A stretch of 54,841 nucleotides of DNA, from IMG/VR virus record IMGVR_UViG_3300021085_000040, positions 1 through 54,841 of that record; one strand, written 5' to 3'. The translations under genes and the position numbers were made by a program. The stretch is from a virus. A model generated the notes under the pieces. It did no database searches. It was not told the origin of the DNA and saw only the letters and a list, made by a program, of their open reading frames with translations. This document shows, in pieces, positions 8,260 to 16,587 of the stretch. Each line of letters opens with the position of its first letter. Position 1 is the stretch's first letter.

Positions 8260-8708
8260 CCTTTTTTCAAATGTTCTGTAAGAATTTTTGAACTTCCTAC
8301 TCTTACATTTATTATTCCGTTGTAGTACTCATCTGTTTCAAGTACTCTACGGTCAAATTGTTCTTTTGCTTCCATATAACTTAGTACACCTCTGCTAGGA
8401 CAATAATGTAATATTTCTCTAGTAAAGTTTTCTGCACCAAATGTTAGTACATCTGCATTTAAATGATCTGAAGAACCCCAATAGTCTCTCCAGTCACTTT
8501 CTTTTGTGCCACGTCTTTTGTTTTTCTTTCCTTTAAGAGGTGGCTTTGTAGTTTTAAATTTTGCTAGTTTCTTACCAATATACTTTTTATTATTAGTAAG
8601 ATTTGTAATTAGATAAACAAATCCTTCGCAGTCAGCAGGAAGCTCGTTTACAACTTCTTTGTTGTAAGTCCACGGGCATTTATCACTGCTCTTCTTTGAT
8701 CCACTCAT
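8256..8708 (-). CDS. GIY-YIG-type endonuclease-like protein
   Basis: 150 residues. The motif pair GFVYLITNLT and KKYIGKK is the GIY-YIG nuclease signature with Y-L-I replacing the first tripeptide, followed by a basic stretch (KGKKNKRRG) and a W-RDYWGSS segment typical of phage Seg-like proteins. Such proteins are free-standing homing endonucleases or repair-type nucleases. The gene is last in the gp55-47-46 operon and starts inside the preceding 55-aa gene (26-nt overlap), so it is integrated into that operon rather than inserted with its own signals. No separate DNA-binding domain is visible, so the target and function remain uncertain. Confidence 0.75.
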   Translation of the reverse strand: MSGSKKSSDKCPWTYNKEVVNELPADCEGFVYLITNLTNNKKYIGKKLAKFKTTKPPLKGKKNKRRGTKESDWRDYWGSSDHLNADVLTFGAENFTREILHYCPSRGVLSYMEAKEQFDRRVLETDEYYNGIINVRVGSSKILTEHLKKG

Positions 8709-8850
8709 GTACTGCTTTCCTAATTAACTCTATTGTATCTATACCTAACTCTTGTTCGTTTATTGTTTCTGGTGCATGCAATAATACAATACTTGCATCT
8801 ACTATTTCTAGTTCGGGTTGAAATTCTTCTTTGGCTATATGGTTATGCAT
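8683..8850 (-). CDS. Small acidic protein between gp46 and the GIY-YIG gene
   Basis: 55 residues starting MHNHIAKEEFQPELE, acidic, with a hydrophobic SIVLLHAP segment and a helical C-terminus (DTIELIRKAVHEWIKEEQ). The ATG overlaps the gp46 stop by 8 nt and the stop lies 26 nt inside the next gene, exactly the packing expected of a real operon member. No function is recognised. T4 carries small genes between 46 and 45, but I see no homology that would let me name it. Confidence 0.65.
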   Translation of the reverse strand: MHNHIAKEEFQPELEIVDASIVLLHAPETINEQELGIDTIELIRKAVHEWIKEEQ

Positions 8851-10618
8851 CAATAACTTCTATTTCGGTATTAAATGTAGTGAAGCCATTTTCTTTAGTG
8901 ACTTGCAACACACTTTGTACACGACCTACAAGTTCATCACGGTGTGAAATAAGTAAAATATTCTTTTCTCTGTCACGTTCCATTTTCTTTAATACGCCCA
9001 ATGCACTTTCAACACCAATTGTGTCCATACCACTATCAACTAATTCATCTATACAAACAAAGTTAATAGGATGATTCATACTTTCAAATACATCACGAAA
9101 ACTCCAACTTAGTCCAAGTATTAATCTATTACGTTCACCTCTTGACAAGTTATCAAAATCTAAGTCTTGTCCAAGTTGTGTAATTGTTACAGTTAAGTCA
9201 CTTTGGAATTGTACTTCGTGTGGTAAGCCCAAACGTGTAATATAGTATTCTAATCTTTGATTTAAGAACTGTAAGTTTTGCTCAATAATCTTTTTACGAA
9301 TAAAACTATCTTTGTTTGTAAGTAGTTTCAATAAAAAGTCTTGATGCTCTCTTAGTTCTTCTAATCTATTTACTTCTGCCCAATTTACTTCTTGTAGGCC
9401 AGTTTCTTTTAGACTGTCAATTTGTTCTATGTATGGATTAGTTTCTTCTTTAGCATTGCTTAACGCAGTTTGTAACTTATCCATTTTGCTTTGATGTTTG
9501 TATGCTTCTTGTAATGTGTTATACTCTGTGCGTGGTGCAGTACCTAACTCTCCTAAGTCTGCAATTGCAGTATTGTATTCTGTAATCAATTGATTATCAT
9601 CGTCAATGTGTTTTTGACTTTCATCTACAAGTTCTGTTTTTTGTATTACAATTTTATCATGTTGTTCGTCGTGTATTTCTTGTCCACACGCATAACATTT
9701 GTGTTCTAATGTTGAATCTAGATCAGTTTGTGCTTTAGTTAAACGTTTGTTCTCACGCTCAATGCTACTTGTTAGTCTGGCAATCTCAGCAGTTAATGTA
9801 TCTATTTGATTCTTTTTTTCGTTAAATTTTGTAAATTCTTCGTGTGCTTGTATTTCAATATCAATGTCGATATGTTCTAGTGCAGCCAGTTCGCTAGTGC
9901 TTTCTTGTATGCGTTCTTGTAATTGTGTAGTCCAAGTTTTTTGTCTACGCTCTAAATCTTTAATGCTATTGCCAATACGTTCGTTAGCATCTTCTATGCC
10001 TTTGATTCTAAATGTTTCTTCTGTAATTCTGTCTTTAGTACCTTTAAGTAATTCTTTTAGTATGTCTGCCTTCTCACTAAGTTTAGTAATACCCAACAAC
10101 TGCTCAATCATTTCACGCTGATCATTTGCTCGCATACTTAAAAATGGATCAGTGTAAGTGTTTAATGCAACAATATGTTTAAACATTGTATGACTCATAC
10201 CAAGTAGTTGTTCAATTACATGTTGACTTTGTCTACCTTCGCCTTGCATCTCATCTGTTATGCCTTCGTTGTTGTCTACATCGTTGATTAGATATTTAAA
10301 TATATTAGGTTTACGTCCACGCTCAATTCTATATGGTGTACCATTTACTTCAAAGTCAACAGTAACCATCATATTTTTATTATTAGTTTTGTTAACTAGA
10401 TTATCTTTTTTAATATTATAAAGTGCGGCACCATATAATGCATAACTGAGTGCGTTAACAATAGTAGTTTTACCTGTACCATTACGTGAGCCATCGCCAC
10501 CCAAGTCCAAGTTGTTACCCAACACAAGTGTTAAGCCTGCGTTGTCAAAGTGAACTGCCTGTGTGACATTGCCCACACTCATAAAATTCTTTACGGTGAT
10601 ATTTTTAATTGTTAGCAT
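8843..10618 (-). CDS. 46: Recombination nuclease ATPase subunit gp46 (Rad50/SbcC type)
   Basis: 591 residues (T4 gp46 is 560). The Walker A motif GTGKTT lies at residues 47-52, long coiled coils flank a zinc-hook CxxC (C308/C311, CYACGQE), and the Walker B FVCIDEL with signature LSRGERN lies near the C-terminus. With gp47 it forms the Mre11/Rad50-like complex that resects DNA ends for recombination-dependent replication and helps degrade host DNA. The gene follows gp47 after 2 nt. It is in an early operon led by a sigma70-type promoter upstream of gp55. All ATPase motifs look intact. Confidence 0.96.
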   Translation of the reverse strand: MLTIKNITVKNFMSVGNVTQAVHFDNAGLTLVLGNNLDLGGDGSRNGTGKTTIVNALSYALYGAALYNIKKDNLVNKTNNKNMMVTVDFEVNGTPYRIERGRKPNIFKYLINDVDNNEGITDEMQGEGRQSQHVIEQLLGMSHTMFKHIVALNTYTDPFLSMRANDQREMIEQLLGITKLSEKADILKELLKGTKDRITEETFRIKGIEDANERIGNSIKDLERRQKTWTTQLQERIQESTSELAALEHIDIDIEIQAHEEFTKFNEKKNQIDTLTAEIARLTSSIERENKRLTKAQTDLDSTLEHKCYACGQEIHDEQHDKIVIQKTELVDESQKHIDDDNQLITEYNTAIADLGELGTAPRTEYNTLQEAYKHQSKMDKLQTALSNAKEETNPYIEQIDSLKETGLQEVNWAEVNRLEELREHQDFLLKLLTNKDSFIRKKIIEQNLQFLNQRLEYYITRLGLPHEVQFQSDLTVTITQLGQDLDFDNLSRGERNRLILGLSWSFRDVFESMNHPINFVCIDELVDSGMDTIGVESALGVLKKMERDREKNILLISHRDELVGRVQSVLQVTKENGFTTFNTEIEVIDA

Positions 10619-10620
10619 GT

Positions 10621-11643
10621 TTAAGTTGTTAGTCCTGTATAAATGTCTACTAGTATTTGTTTCTTAATAGTATCGCTTTGTACTGATTCAAGCTGCGATA
10701 ATACAATAGTGTCTACATTTTCTACTTGAATGTCTACACCTTTATTCCAGTCTTGTGTGTGTTCTTCTTTTTTACTTGGCATAAGATTAATCTCACGCAA
10801 GTCATATTGTTTAGCAAATGTTTCTTTAATAAAGTTTGCTTCTTCGTATGTAATACCAACATCCAAACTAACACGAGCATGTGTTTTATTACCCAAGTAT
10901 TTGTCTGGATTATCAATTAGTTTACTTAATGTCAGTGTTCGATACTTTGGTGCATCTGGCCATGCCAAATATTCAATAGTACCATCCCAATCTAAAAATG
11001 TACAACCTCTGTCATCGTCCCATGCATCAGCATAGTTATGTGGGAAACAGTTTCCTGGGTAAATTACATTACCACGTTTTTGTCTTTTGTGAAAGTGTCC
11101 ACTAAACACCATTTCGGGTTTTGCTAAGTCTTCTGCTTTTAATCCACCATGGTCTGGCATTTGTACAAGAGCATTCATATAAAATTGTGGTAACTCAAAG
11201 TGACCAAACATAAATTTACATTCAACTTCTTTTAGTTTCTTCCACTCGTCATCACATAGCCAAGGAATAAATGCAACACCATCTTCAATAAACATGTCTT
11301 TGTTTATCATACGCAATTTAGGAAAATCTTCAATCATTGATAAACTGTGTATCTCACGCTTTTCTCTATAATATAGATCGTGATTACCAGTAATCATAAT
11401 AACTTCATCAAAGCTATCATTTAGTCTGCGTAAATTACTTGTGGTATAGTTTAGGGTACTAACATTAATACTTGCACGATTGTGATGCCAATCACCTAAG
11501 AAGAAACATTTTTTAATGCCTCGCTTATGTGCTTCGTCAATCATCCATATAATAAAATCTTCACAATCCTGATTGTGATATCTACTGTTATTCTTCATGC
11601 CGAAGTGTATATCAGTAAAAATTACTGCCTTATCAAAAAACAT
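10621..11643 (-). CDS. 47: Recombination nuclease subunit gp47 (Mre11/SbcD type)
   Basis: 340 residues, the same size as T4 gp47. Metallophosphoesterase motifs are in order: D11-x-H13 (FTDIHFG), GD at 50-51 (FLGDWHH), GNHD at 86-89, then GHFE and the closing GHFHKRQ. It supplies the Mn-dependent nuclease partner of gp46. It starts immediately after the gp55 stop and ends 2 nt before gp46, so all three are one transcription unit. The C-terminal part is the gp46-binding region by analogy with Mre11. Confidence 0.96.
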   Translation of the reverse strand: MFFDKAVIFTDIHFGMKNNSRYHNQDCEDFIIWMIDEAHKRGIKKCFFLGDWHHNRASINVSTLNYTTSNLRRLNDSFDEVIMITGNHDLYYREKREIHSLSMIEDFPKLRMINKDMFIEDGVAFIPWLCDDEWKKLKEVECKFMFGHFELPQFYMNALVQMPDHGGLKAEDLAKPEMVFSGHFHKRQKRGNVIYPGNCFPHNYADAWDDDRGCTFLDWDGTIEYLAWPDAPKYRTLTLSKLIDNPDKYLGNKTHARVSLDVGITYEEANFIKETFAKQYDLREINLMPSKKEEHTQDWNKGVDIQVENVDTIVLSQLESVQSDTIKKQILVDIYTGLTT

Positions 11644-12561
11644 TTATTCTCCAGTTTCTTCAGTATCTAAATCTGATGTATCATAAGTCGTTACTTTTAA
11701 TGTAGGGTTGTTTAATTTTTTCTGTGCTTCATTTCTAATATGAGCTTCCCACTCTGCATTAAATGTTCGTGTGCTACTTGGATTTAATCCTTCTTCTTCT
11801 AGTAAATCGTCTCTAATATTTTGACTACGTTTTTCTAAATTTAAAACTCTTGTAAAACTATTGTTAATTGCCGCAGTATAATATGCAAATGGATTCTGTG
11901 ATTTAAGTTCATTAAACTGTAATCCAATTTGTGCTAGTTGCAATAATGCTTGTCCACGCATCTCGTCTACATATGTGTAACCTCTCCAGTTACCACGCAT
12001 GCTATAACGTTCGCATAGTTTAATATACATTTTTGCTAACATGTCCGTTGTTTGTCCATGATGAACATTAAAATGTCCATTATCTTTACCACCGTCCCAA
12101 TGACTACGTGCTACTTCTGTCCAATCACCCTCAATTACAGCATAGTGCTTAAAAGGAGGAAAGTTACATTTGGAATGTAAGTCAGCTTCTGTTTTTGGTT
12201 TGTTTTTTCTATTTTCTTCTGGAATATGGTCAAATGTCATTACCCTTACTACAATGTCATCATCATTAATAGTTTCAACATCAACGGCAAAATCAGCAGC
12301 TCTTGGCTTAGTTTTTTTACCTGTTAATCCTTGTTCCCATCGAGCTACTTCTGCCTGATGTGCTATTTTTTGTAGTCTTGTTGCACGGTTTTGTTTTGCC
12401 TCTGCAACTGCTTCAGGGGTAATCTCATCAAATCCAGTTACGATCAAATCGTAATGCGTATAGTTTTCGTCTCTACTCCAACAATACGTCATTTTACTGT
12501 TATGTATTTCTCTTAACAAATCTTTGTTTGTTAAGTAAAAATTCTTCTTTGGTTTATTCAT
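11644..12561 (-). CDS. 55: Late-transcription sigma factor gp55
   Basis: 305 residues, longer than T4 gp55 (185). The C-terminal half has the sigma region 2-like block: IKLCERYSMRGNWRGYTYVDEM, then QLAQIGLQFNELKSQNPFAYYT and NSFTRVLNLEKR, as in gp55 proteins that direct host RNA polymerase to TATAAATA-type late promoters. The N-terminal ~150 residues are a basic extension absent from T4. The gene leads the early 55-47-46 operon from a TTGACA-18-TATAAT promoter, consistent with making the late sigma before the late promoters found in this window can fire. Confidence 0.92.
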   Translation of the reverse strand: MNKPKKNFYLTNKDLLREIHNSKMTYCWSRDENYTHYDLIVTGFDEITPEAVAEAKQNRATRLQKIAHQAEVARWEQGLTGKKTKPRAADFAVDVETINDDDIVVRVMTFDHIPEENRKNKPKTEADLHSKCNFPPFKHYAVIEGDWTEVARSHWDGGKDNGHFNVHHGQTTDMLAKMYIKLCERYSMRGNWRGYTYVDEMRGQALLQLAQIGLQFNELKSQNPFAYYTAAINNSFTRVLNLEKRSQNIRDDLLEEEGLNPSSTRTFNAEWEAHIRNEAQKKLNNPTLKVTTYDTSDLDTEETGE

Positions 12562-12589
12562 ATTTGAGATTTTCCTTTATGTAGTTAGT

Positions 12590-12619
12590 ATTATACGGCA
12601 TAAGTTGTGGTAGTGTCAA
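12590..12619 (-). promoter_or_regulatory. Sigma70-type early promoter for gp55-gp47-gp46
   Basis: Minus strand TTGACA (12614-12619), 18-bp spacer, TATAAT (12590-12595), both boxes perfect. A start near 12583 gives a short leader with AAAGGA before the gp55 ATG at 12561. Confidence 0.85.
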
Positions 12620-12635
12620 CCGGTTTTTTTAATTT

Positions 12636-12643
12636 GATAAATA
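12636..12643 (+). promoter_or_regulatory. T4-type late promoter for the nucleotidyltransferase and tail operon
   Basis: GATAAATA; the start expected near 12649 leaves a 15-nt leader with CGGAG ahead of the ATG at 12664. It probably drives the long plus-strand tail block. Confidence 0.75.
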
Positions 12644-12663
12644 CTACGAACGGAGAAGTAATT

Positions 12664-13275
12664 ATGTTAATTGAACATGTTTTAAAAGAGGGAGTTGACA
12701 ACATAGCTGTATTTTACGGCGGTCGTTTCCAACCTATGCACCAAGGACATCACGATGTTTATAAACATCTGGTTCAAAAGTTTGGTGCGGATAATGTATT
12801 TATCGCCACAACATTTAGTCAAAAAGCAGTCAAGGCCCATTCGCAGGGCGACTACAGTAGCGATCCTTTTACATTTGATGAAAAGGCAAGCATTATGAGT
12901 AAGATGTTTAATATACCAGGAGATAAAATTATCAAAACAAATCCATACAGACCAGATATGGATGCTGCTGGTAGAGACCCAAATACTACTGCACAAATAC
13001 TTGTATACGGTGAAAAAGATGCAAATAGACTTGCTACAGGTGGTGAAGGGTTCTTACATAAGTTACCAAATGATATGAATGAATTAATTCCAACTGCACA
13101 AGAAAGAGGTTACGTATACGTAGCACCTCTTATGCAAGGTGGAATGAGTGCAAGCGACTTTCGTGCAACTATGTCAAGCGAAGGCGAAGAAGAAGCTAAA
13201 AAACAAGCATTTACTAAGTTTTTTGGCAAATACAATGAACAGATTTTTAAATTCATAGAAGAGAGGTTAACATAA
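12664..13275 (+). CDS. Cytidylyltransferase/NMNAT-like nucleotidyltransferase
   Basis: 203 residues from the ATG at 12664. The GGRFQPMHQGHHD segment (residues 19-31) is the nucleotidyltransferase T/HxGH motif, and MSASDFRATMS near the C-terminus is the ISGTxLR-like second motif. The family transfers a nucleotidyl group onto a phosphate-containing substrate (NMN or cytidylyl acceptors); T4-like marine phages often carry one. I prefer 12664 over a GTG at 12607 because the late promoter and the CGGAG site lie between them. It overlaps the next gene by one base (TAATG), so it is co-translated with baseplate genes, which is odd for a metabolic enzyme. Confidence 0.85.
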   Translation: MLIEHVLKEGVDNIAVFYGGRFQPMHQGHHDVYKHLVQKFGADNVFIATTFSQKAVKAHSQGDYSSDPFTFDEKASIMSKMFNIPGDKIIKTNPYRPDMDAAGRDPNTTAQILVYGEKDANRLATGGEGFLHKLPNDMNELIPTAQERGYVYVAPLMQGGMSASDFRATMSSEGEEEAKKQAFTKFFGKYNEQIFKFIEERLT

Positions 13276-13892
13276 TGGCAGGCGTAACAAATAAAGCAAA
13301 ATTAGTATTAAAAGAAAAAGGTAAACCTTTTTTTACATTTGGATTACTTAACCCCTTAACACAAGATGGTGGTGTAGTGTTTCCACTAACGCCAACTATT
13401 CAAATGTCTCACAGTGCAAACTATGGAACATATGATGTAGCTGGTTCAATTTATCAACAGAATTACTACATGAATACACCAAACCCTCCAATGTCAGTAA
13501 CTGCATTATTTCCTGCTAACACAGAAGAAGAAGCAAGATACGCCGCTGCTGCTATACATTTTTTTAGAGTTTGTACAAAATCAGACTTTGGATCACAAGC
13601 AGGACCAACTGCAGGTACTCCACCACCAATACTAAAATTTAGTGCATATGGTAGTGTACATGCAACTAATATTCCAGTTGTGATTAGAAACTTTACATAT
13701 ACATTACCAGAAGACACAGATTATGTGGAGTTTGAACAGAACGGCGAAATGCATTCAGTACCTACACTATCATTGTTATCGGTTGAATTAGTTCCACAAC
13801 TTCCACCAAAAGCAGTTAAAGATAATTTTAACATACGAACTTTTGCAAGTGGAACTTTAATGAAGGGTGGCAACTCGGGAGGATTTATTTAA
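13275..13892 (+). CDS. Baseplate/tail-tube-associated structural protein (gp48/gp54-like candidate)
   Basis: 205 residues. It has a beta-rich layout with PLTPTIQMSHSANYGTYDV, then a helix (NTEEEARYAAAAIHFFRV) and further strands ending in a QNGEMHSVPTLSL segment, the arrangement of tail-tube-like proteins that cap the baseplate and start the tube. In T4 these roles belong to gp48 and gp54. It starts TAATG on the nucleotidyltransferase stop and is itself followed by gp53 with a one-base overlap. The structural role is supported by context; the exact T4 number is not certain. Confidence 0.6.
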   Translation: MAGVTNKAKLVLKEKGKPFFTFGLLNPLTQDGGVVFPLTPTIQMSHSANYGTYDVAGSIYQQNYYMNTPNPPMSVTALFPANTEEEARYAAAAIHFFRVCTKSDFGSQAGPTAGTPPPILKFSAYGSVHATNIPVVIRNFTYTLPEDTDYVEFEQNGEMHSVPTLSLLSVELVPQLPPKAVKDNFNIRTFASGTLMKGGNSGGFI

Positions 13893-14176
13893 TGGCAACA
13901 TACAGAACAGATAGTTTATACAGAGATACAAAAATTACTAACAATCAATATTTAGATGAGCTTACTATTGATAATATTGATGTAAAAAATACAACAACTA
14001 AAACTATGACATTAAACGAAAAATATGATGAAAAACCTGATTTGTTAGCATATGATTTATATGGTAACGCAAAACTATGGTGGGTGTTTGCAATATTTAA
14101 TCAAGACGAATTAGCTGATCCAATTTTAGATTTTAAAGCAGGGTTAAAAATTAAAGTTCCTGCAAGGTTCTCATAA
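13892..14176 (+). CDS. 53: Baseplate wedge protein gp53
   Basis: 94 residues. The DLLAYDLYGNAKLWWVFAI segment followed by ADPILDFKAGLKIKVP is the gp53-type wedge signature (YG-x-LWW then DP and a G-x-L/I-x-V-P ending, similar to a LysM repeat). gp53 links neighbouring wedges into the hexagonal baseplate. Shorter than T4 gp53 (196 aa), which fits the compact marine versions. It overlaps its upstream neighbour by one base (TAATG). Confidence 0.85.
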   Translation: MATYRTDSLYRDTKITNNQYLDELTIDNIDVKNTTTKTMTLNEKYDEKPDLLAYDLYGNAKLWWVFAIFNQDELADPILDFKAGLKIKVPARFS

Positions 14177-14177
14177 C

Positions 14178-16586
14178 ATGTCAAGTAACGGCACACTTGC
14201 GGATAGAAACAACAATCCAGGAAACATTAGAACAAGCGGAGACAACTGGCAAGGCAGCAGTGGCGAGAATGGTGGCTTTGTTAATTTTACTAATGCCGAG
14301 TACGGTGTACGAGCAGTTGCAAAGAATTTATACACAAGTCAAGAAAAACATGGAAATAATTCAGTAGCAGCCATTATTAGTCGTTGGGCACCACCAGGTG
14401 AAAATCCCACAGATGCATACATAAGCAAAGTAGCAAAAGATTTGGGTGTCGGTGCATATGATGACTTAGGCAGTTTACGAGATAATCCACAACTAACCGC
14501 AGACCTAATAACGTCAATGGCAGATATGGAAGGTGCTAGTACAGGACCTAATGGAAAATTCACCGACGAAGTTGTTGTACAAGGTGTTGCTATGGCAAAT
14601 GGTACACCTGCATCAGAGATTACATTTGCAGAACAGCCTACAGATTTTGATGACAGTCAATATGGATATGAGCAAGCATCGGGAGTTGACCAACTCTATG
14701 CAGAAAATGTAGAAGTAGCAGATGTTCAAAGAACAATAGACTTAGCCCAGTTAGATAGTACAGTTACACCAAATTGGTTAAGCACAGTAGATAGTCCAAC
14801 ATACAGATGGACATTATATCTTGTAAACAATAAAATTTGGGATAATCCAAATTTAATTGGCAACGACGATGCCGCATTAAATAATTCCCAAGCATTTATT
14901 ATTGCTAAACAAGGTGCTGAAAGTGAATTCAGTGTAGATAACTTTTTATCTCTTGCAAGAATCACGCCAGGTCAGCGACATGGTAATACTACACCGGGTG
15001 TAATTCAATTTGATTTATTTGAAAGTTTAGGATTTACATTCATGGACAAAGTGTTAACTGCTGGTAAGTCTCTCGGCAAGCCTGCTAATCTATACTCACA
15101 AAACTTTATATTAAAATTAGAATTTTTAGGAAGAGATCCAGTTACTTCCGGAAGTGTTCCTTTTCCTGGTGTATTTTTATACCCAGTTAAGTTTAATCAA
15201 ATTAGAAGTCAAACTGGACCAGAAGGAACAAGATATAATATTATTGCATGGTCAAATCTTAAACATGCACAAACAGAATCAGTTACACATACAGATGTAA
15301 CCGTAGAAAATTTTACAACAATACAAGAATATGCTTCGTCAGTAGAAACCTCAATTAACCAATCCGAAATTGATGCTATGTCTGCCGAAGCAAAACAAAT
15401 GAGCTTAATACCACCAAGGCAAATTAAAATATTATTTGATCCTAACAGTGCATTAGCACAACCAAGAGACGATGATAGAAAAATAGACGGCAACCATTTG
15501 AGAAATTTTAACTTGGCTGTTAAAGCATGGGCAGGAACAACTGACACTGCAAGCAGTAATAGAACAGGAGCTAATCCACATGATGCTGATACAAATGTCA
15601 TTACAATTGAACGAGAAACTGGAATAGGACCAAAACTAGCACAAGACATAAAAAACAATTGCCCAGCATGGGATGAATGGGTATTAGAGGCAACAAAGTA
15701 TGGATACACACCAAATATAGTAGTTGATCCTGTAATATCATATCCCGAGATAAAACAAAATCACCAATTGTATGGAAATGTAGAACCAGTATTAATTACA
15801 TATATTATTAAAATTAATATGAATAGAACAACCTTTCCTGGTAGTATTTCTGAAGGAAATGAAAATTTAGTTGATTCGGAATATCAAGTAAACAGATTTA
15901 AAACACTAGCAATTGAAAAAAGCTATTCTTATCTCTACACAGGAGTAAATACAGAAGTAATAAACTTTCAATTAGATGTACAAAATTTATTCTTTGTAAT
16001 AGATCAACCAGGATCAGGAACATTTGTAGCAGGCAGAACCTCAGAAGGTAAACAACAGTTTTCACCTGCTGAAATATCTGATTCATTATTTTTATCAGAT
16101 ATAAAACAATCATCAGTTGAACTAGGATATTTTAATCCAGTGCTTGGTGGTGTTGCAAAAGCAGACTCAGGACCAGAAGCACAGGTAAATGAATATACAT
16201 ACAATACAAATTCAGCAATAGCACGTAGATTACAAGATATGGCTAAAAGAGAATATGACTCATTGAATTTTACTATGGAAATTAAAGGTGACCCACATTG
16301 GATGGGTAACATGCAAGCAACTATTTTAGGTAAGTTAGAAACACCAGATTATTCAGTACAAGATGGACTAATAACATTCTTACAGTTTAATCCCAATGCT
16401 GACAAATTATTACAAGAACAAGTCAAGGGAGAAATAGACCCAATAAGTACAGGAGTATACAAATTAACCAGTGTAGAAAGTAGATTTCAAAATGGTCGAT
16501 TTACACAACAATTAAATGGTATTAAAGATGTTAATTCAAATACAGCTTTACTACTTCCAAAAATAATAGAACTATCAGGAGAATAA
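14178..16586 (+). CDS. Large baseplate hub protein with N-terminal lysin-like domain
   Basis: 802 residues. Residues 8-100 carry a RNNNPGNIR motif (10-18) followed by WQG, GFVNF, YGVRAV, SRWAPPGEN and YISKV, the pattern of the NNPGNIR virion lysin/transglycosylase-like domain. The remainder is beta-rich and ends in GVYKLTSVESRFQNGRFTQQL, as in gp27/gpD-type hub proteins. In T4 the tail lysozyme is an insertion in gp5; here the neighbouring gp5 lacks it. So this gene probably supplies both the hub torus and the cell-wall-cutting activity. The gp27 relationship is inference from the C-terminus and gene order. Confidence 0.7.
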   Translation: MSSNGTLADRNNNPGNIRTSGDNWQGSSGENGGFVNFTNAEYGVRAVAKNLYTSQEKHGNNSVAAIISRWAPPGENPTDAYISKVAKDLGVGAYDDLGSLRDNPQLTADLITSMADMEGASTGPNGKFTDEVVVQGVAMANGTPASEITFAEQPTDFDDSQYGYEQASGVDQLYAENVEVADVQRTIDLAQLDSTVTPNWLSTVDSPTYRWTLYLVNNKIWDNPNLIGNDDAALNNSQAFIIAKQGAESEFSVDNFLSLARITPGQRHGNTTPGVIQFDLFESLGFTFMDKVLTAGKSLGKPANLYSQNFILKLEFLGRDPVTSGSVPFPGVFLYPVKFNQIRSQTGPEGTRYNIIAWSNLKHAQTESVTHTDVTVENFTTIQEYASSVETSINQSEIDAMSAEAKQMSLIPPRQIKILFDPNSALAQPRDDDRKIDGNHLRNFNLAVKAWAGTTDTASSNRTGANPHDADTNVITIERETGIGPKLAQDIKNNCPAWDEWVLEATKYGYTPNIVVDPVISYPEIKQNHQLYGNVEPVLITYIIKINMNRTTFPGSISEGNENLVDSEYQVNRFKTLAIEKSYSYLYTGVNTEVINFQLDVQNLFFVIDQPGSGTFVAGRTSEGKQQFSPAEISDSLFLSDIKQSSVELGYFNPVLGGVAKADSGPEAQVNEYTYNTNSAIARRLQDMAKREYDSLNFTMEIKGDPHWMGNMQATILGKLETPDYSVQDGLITFLQFNPNADKLLQEQVKGEIDPISTGVYKLTSVESRFQNGRFTQQLNGIKDVNSNTALLLPKIIELSGE

Positions 16587-16587
16587 T

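Noticed and set aside
8225-8267. Hairpin with A6/T6 arms read as a bidirectional terminator
   Set aside because: The stem is almost all A/T and the same bases form a consensus TTGACA-17-TATTAT promoter, which explains them better.
12607-12663. Upstream GTG start for the nucleotidyltransferase
   Set aside because: It precedes the late promoter and the CGGAG site; the 19 extra residues are not family-like.
15209-15709. 166-codon minus-strand ORF inside the hub gene
   Set aside because: Antisense shadow of a well-supported gene; Cys/Ser-rich and without start signals.
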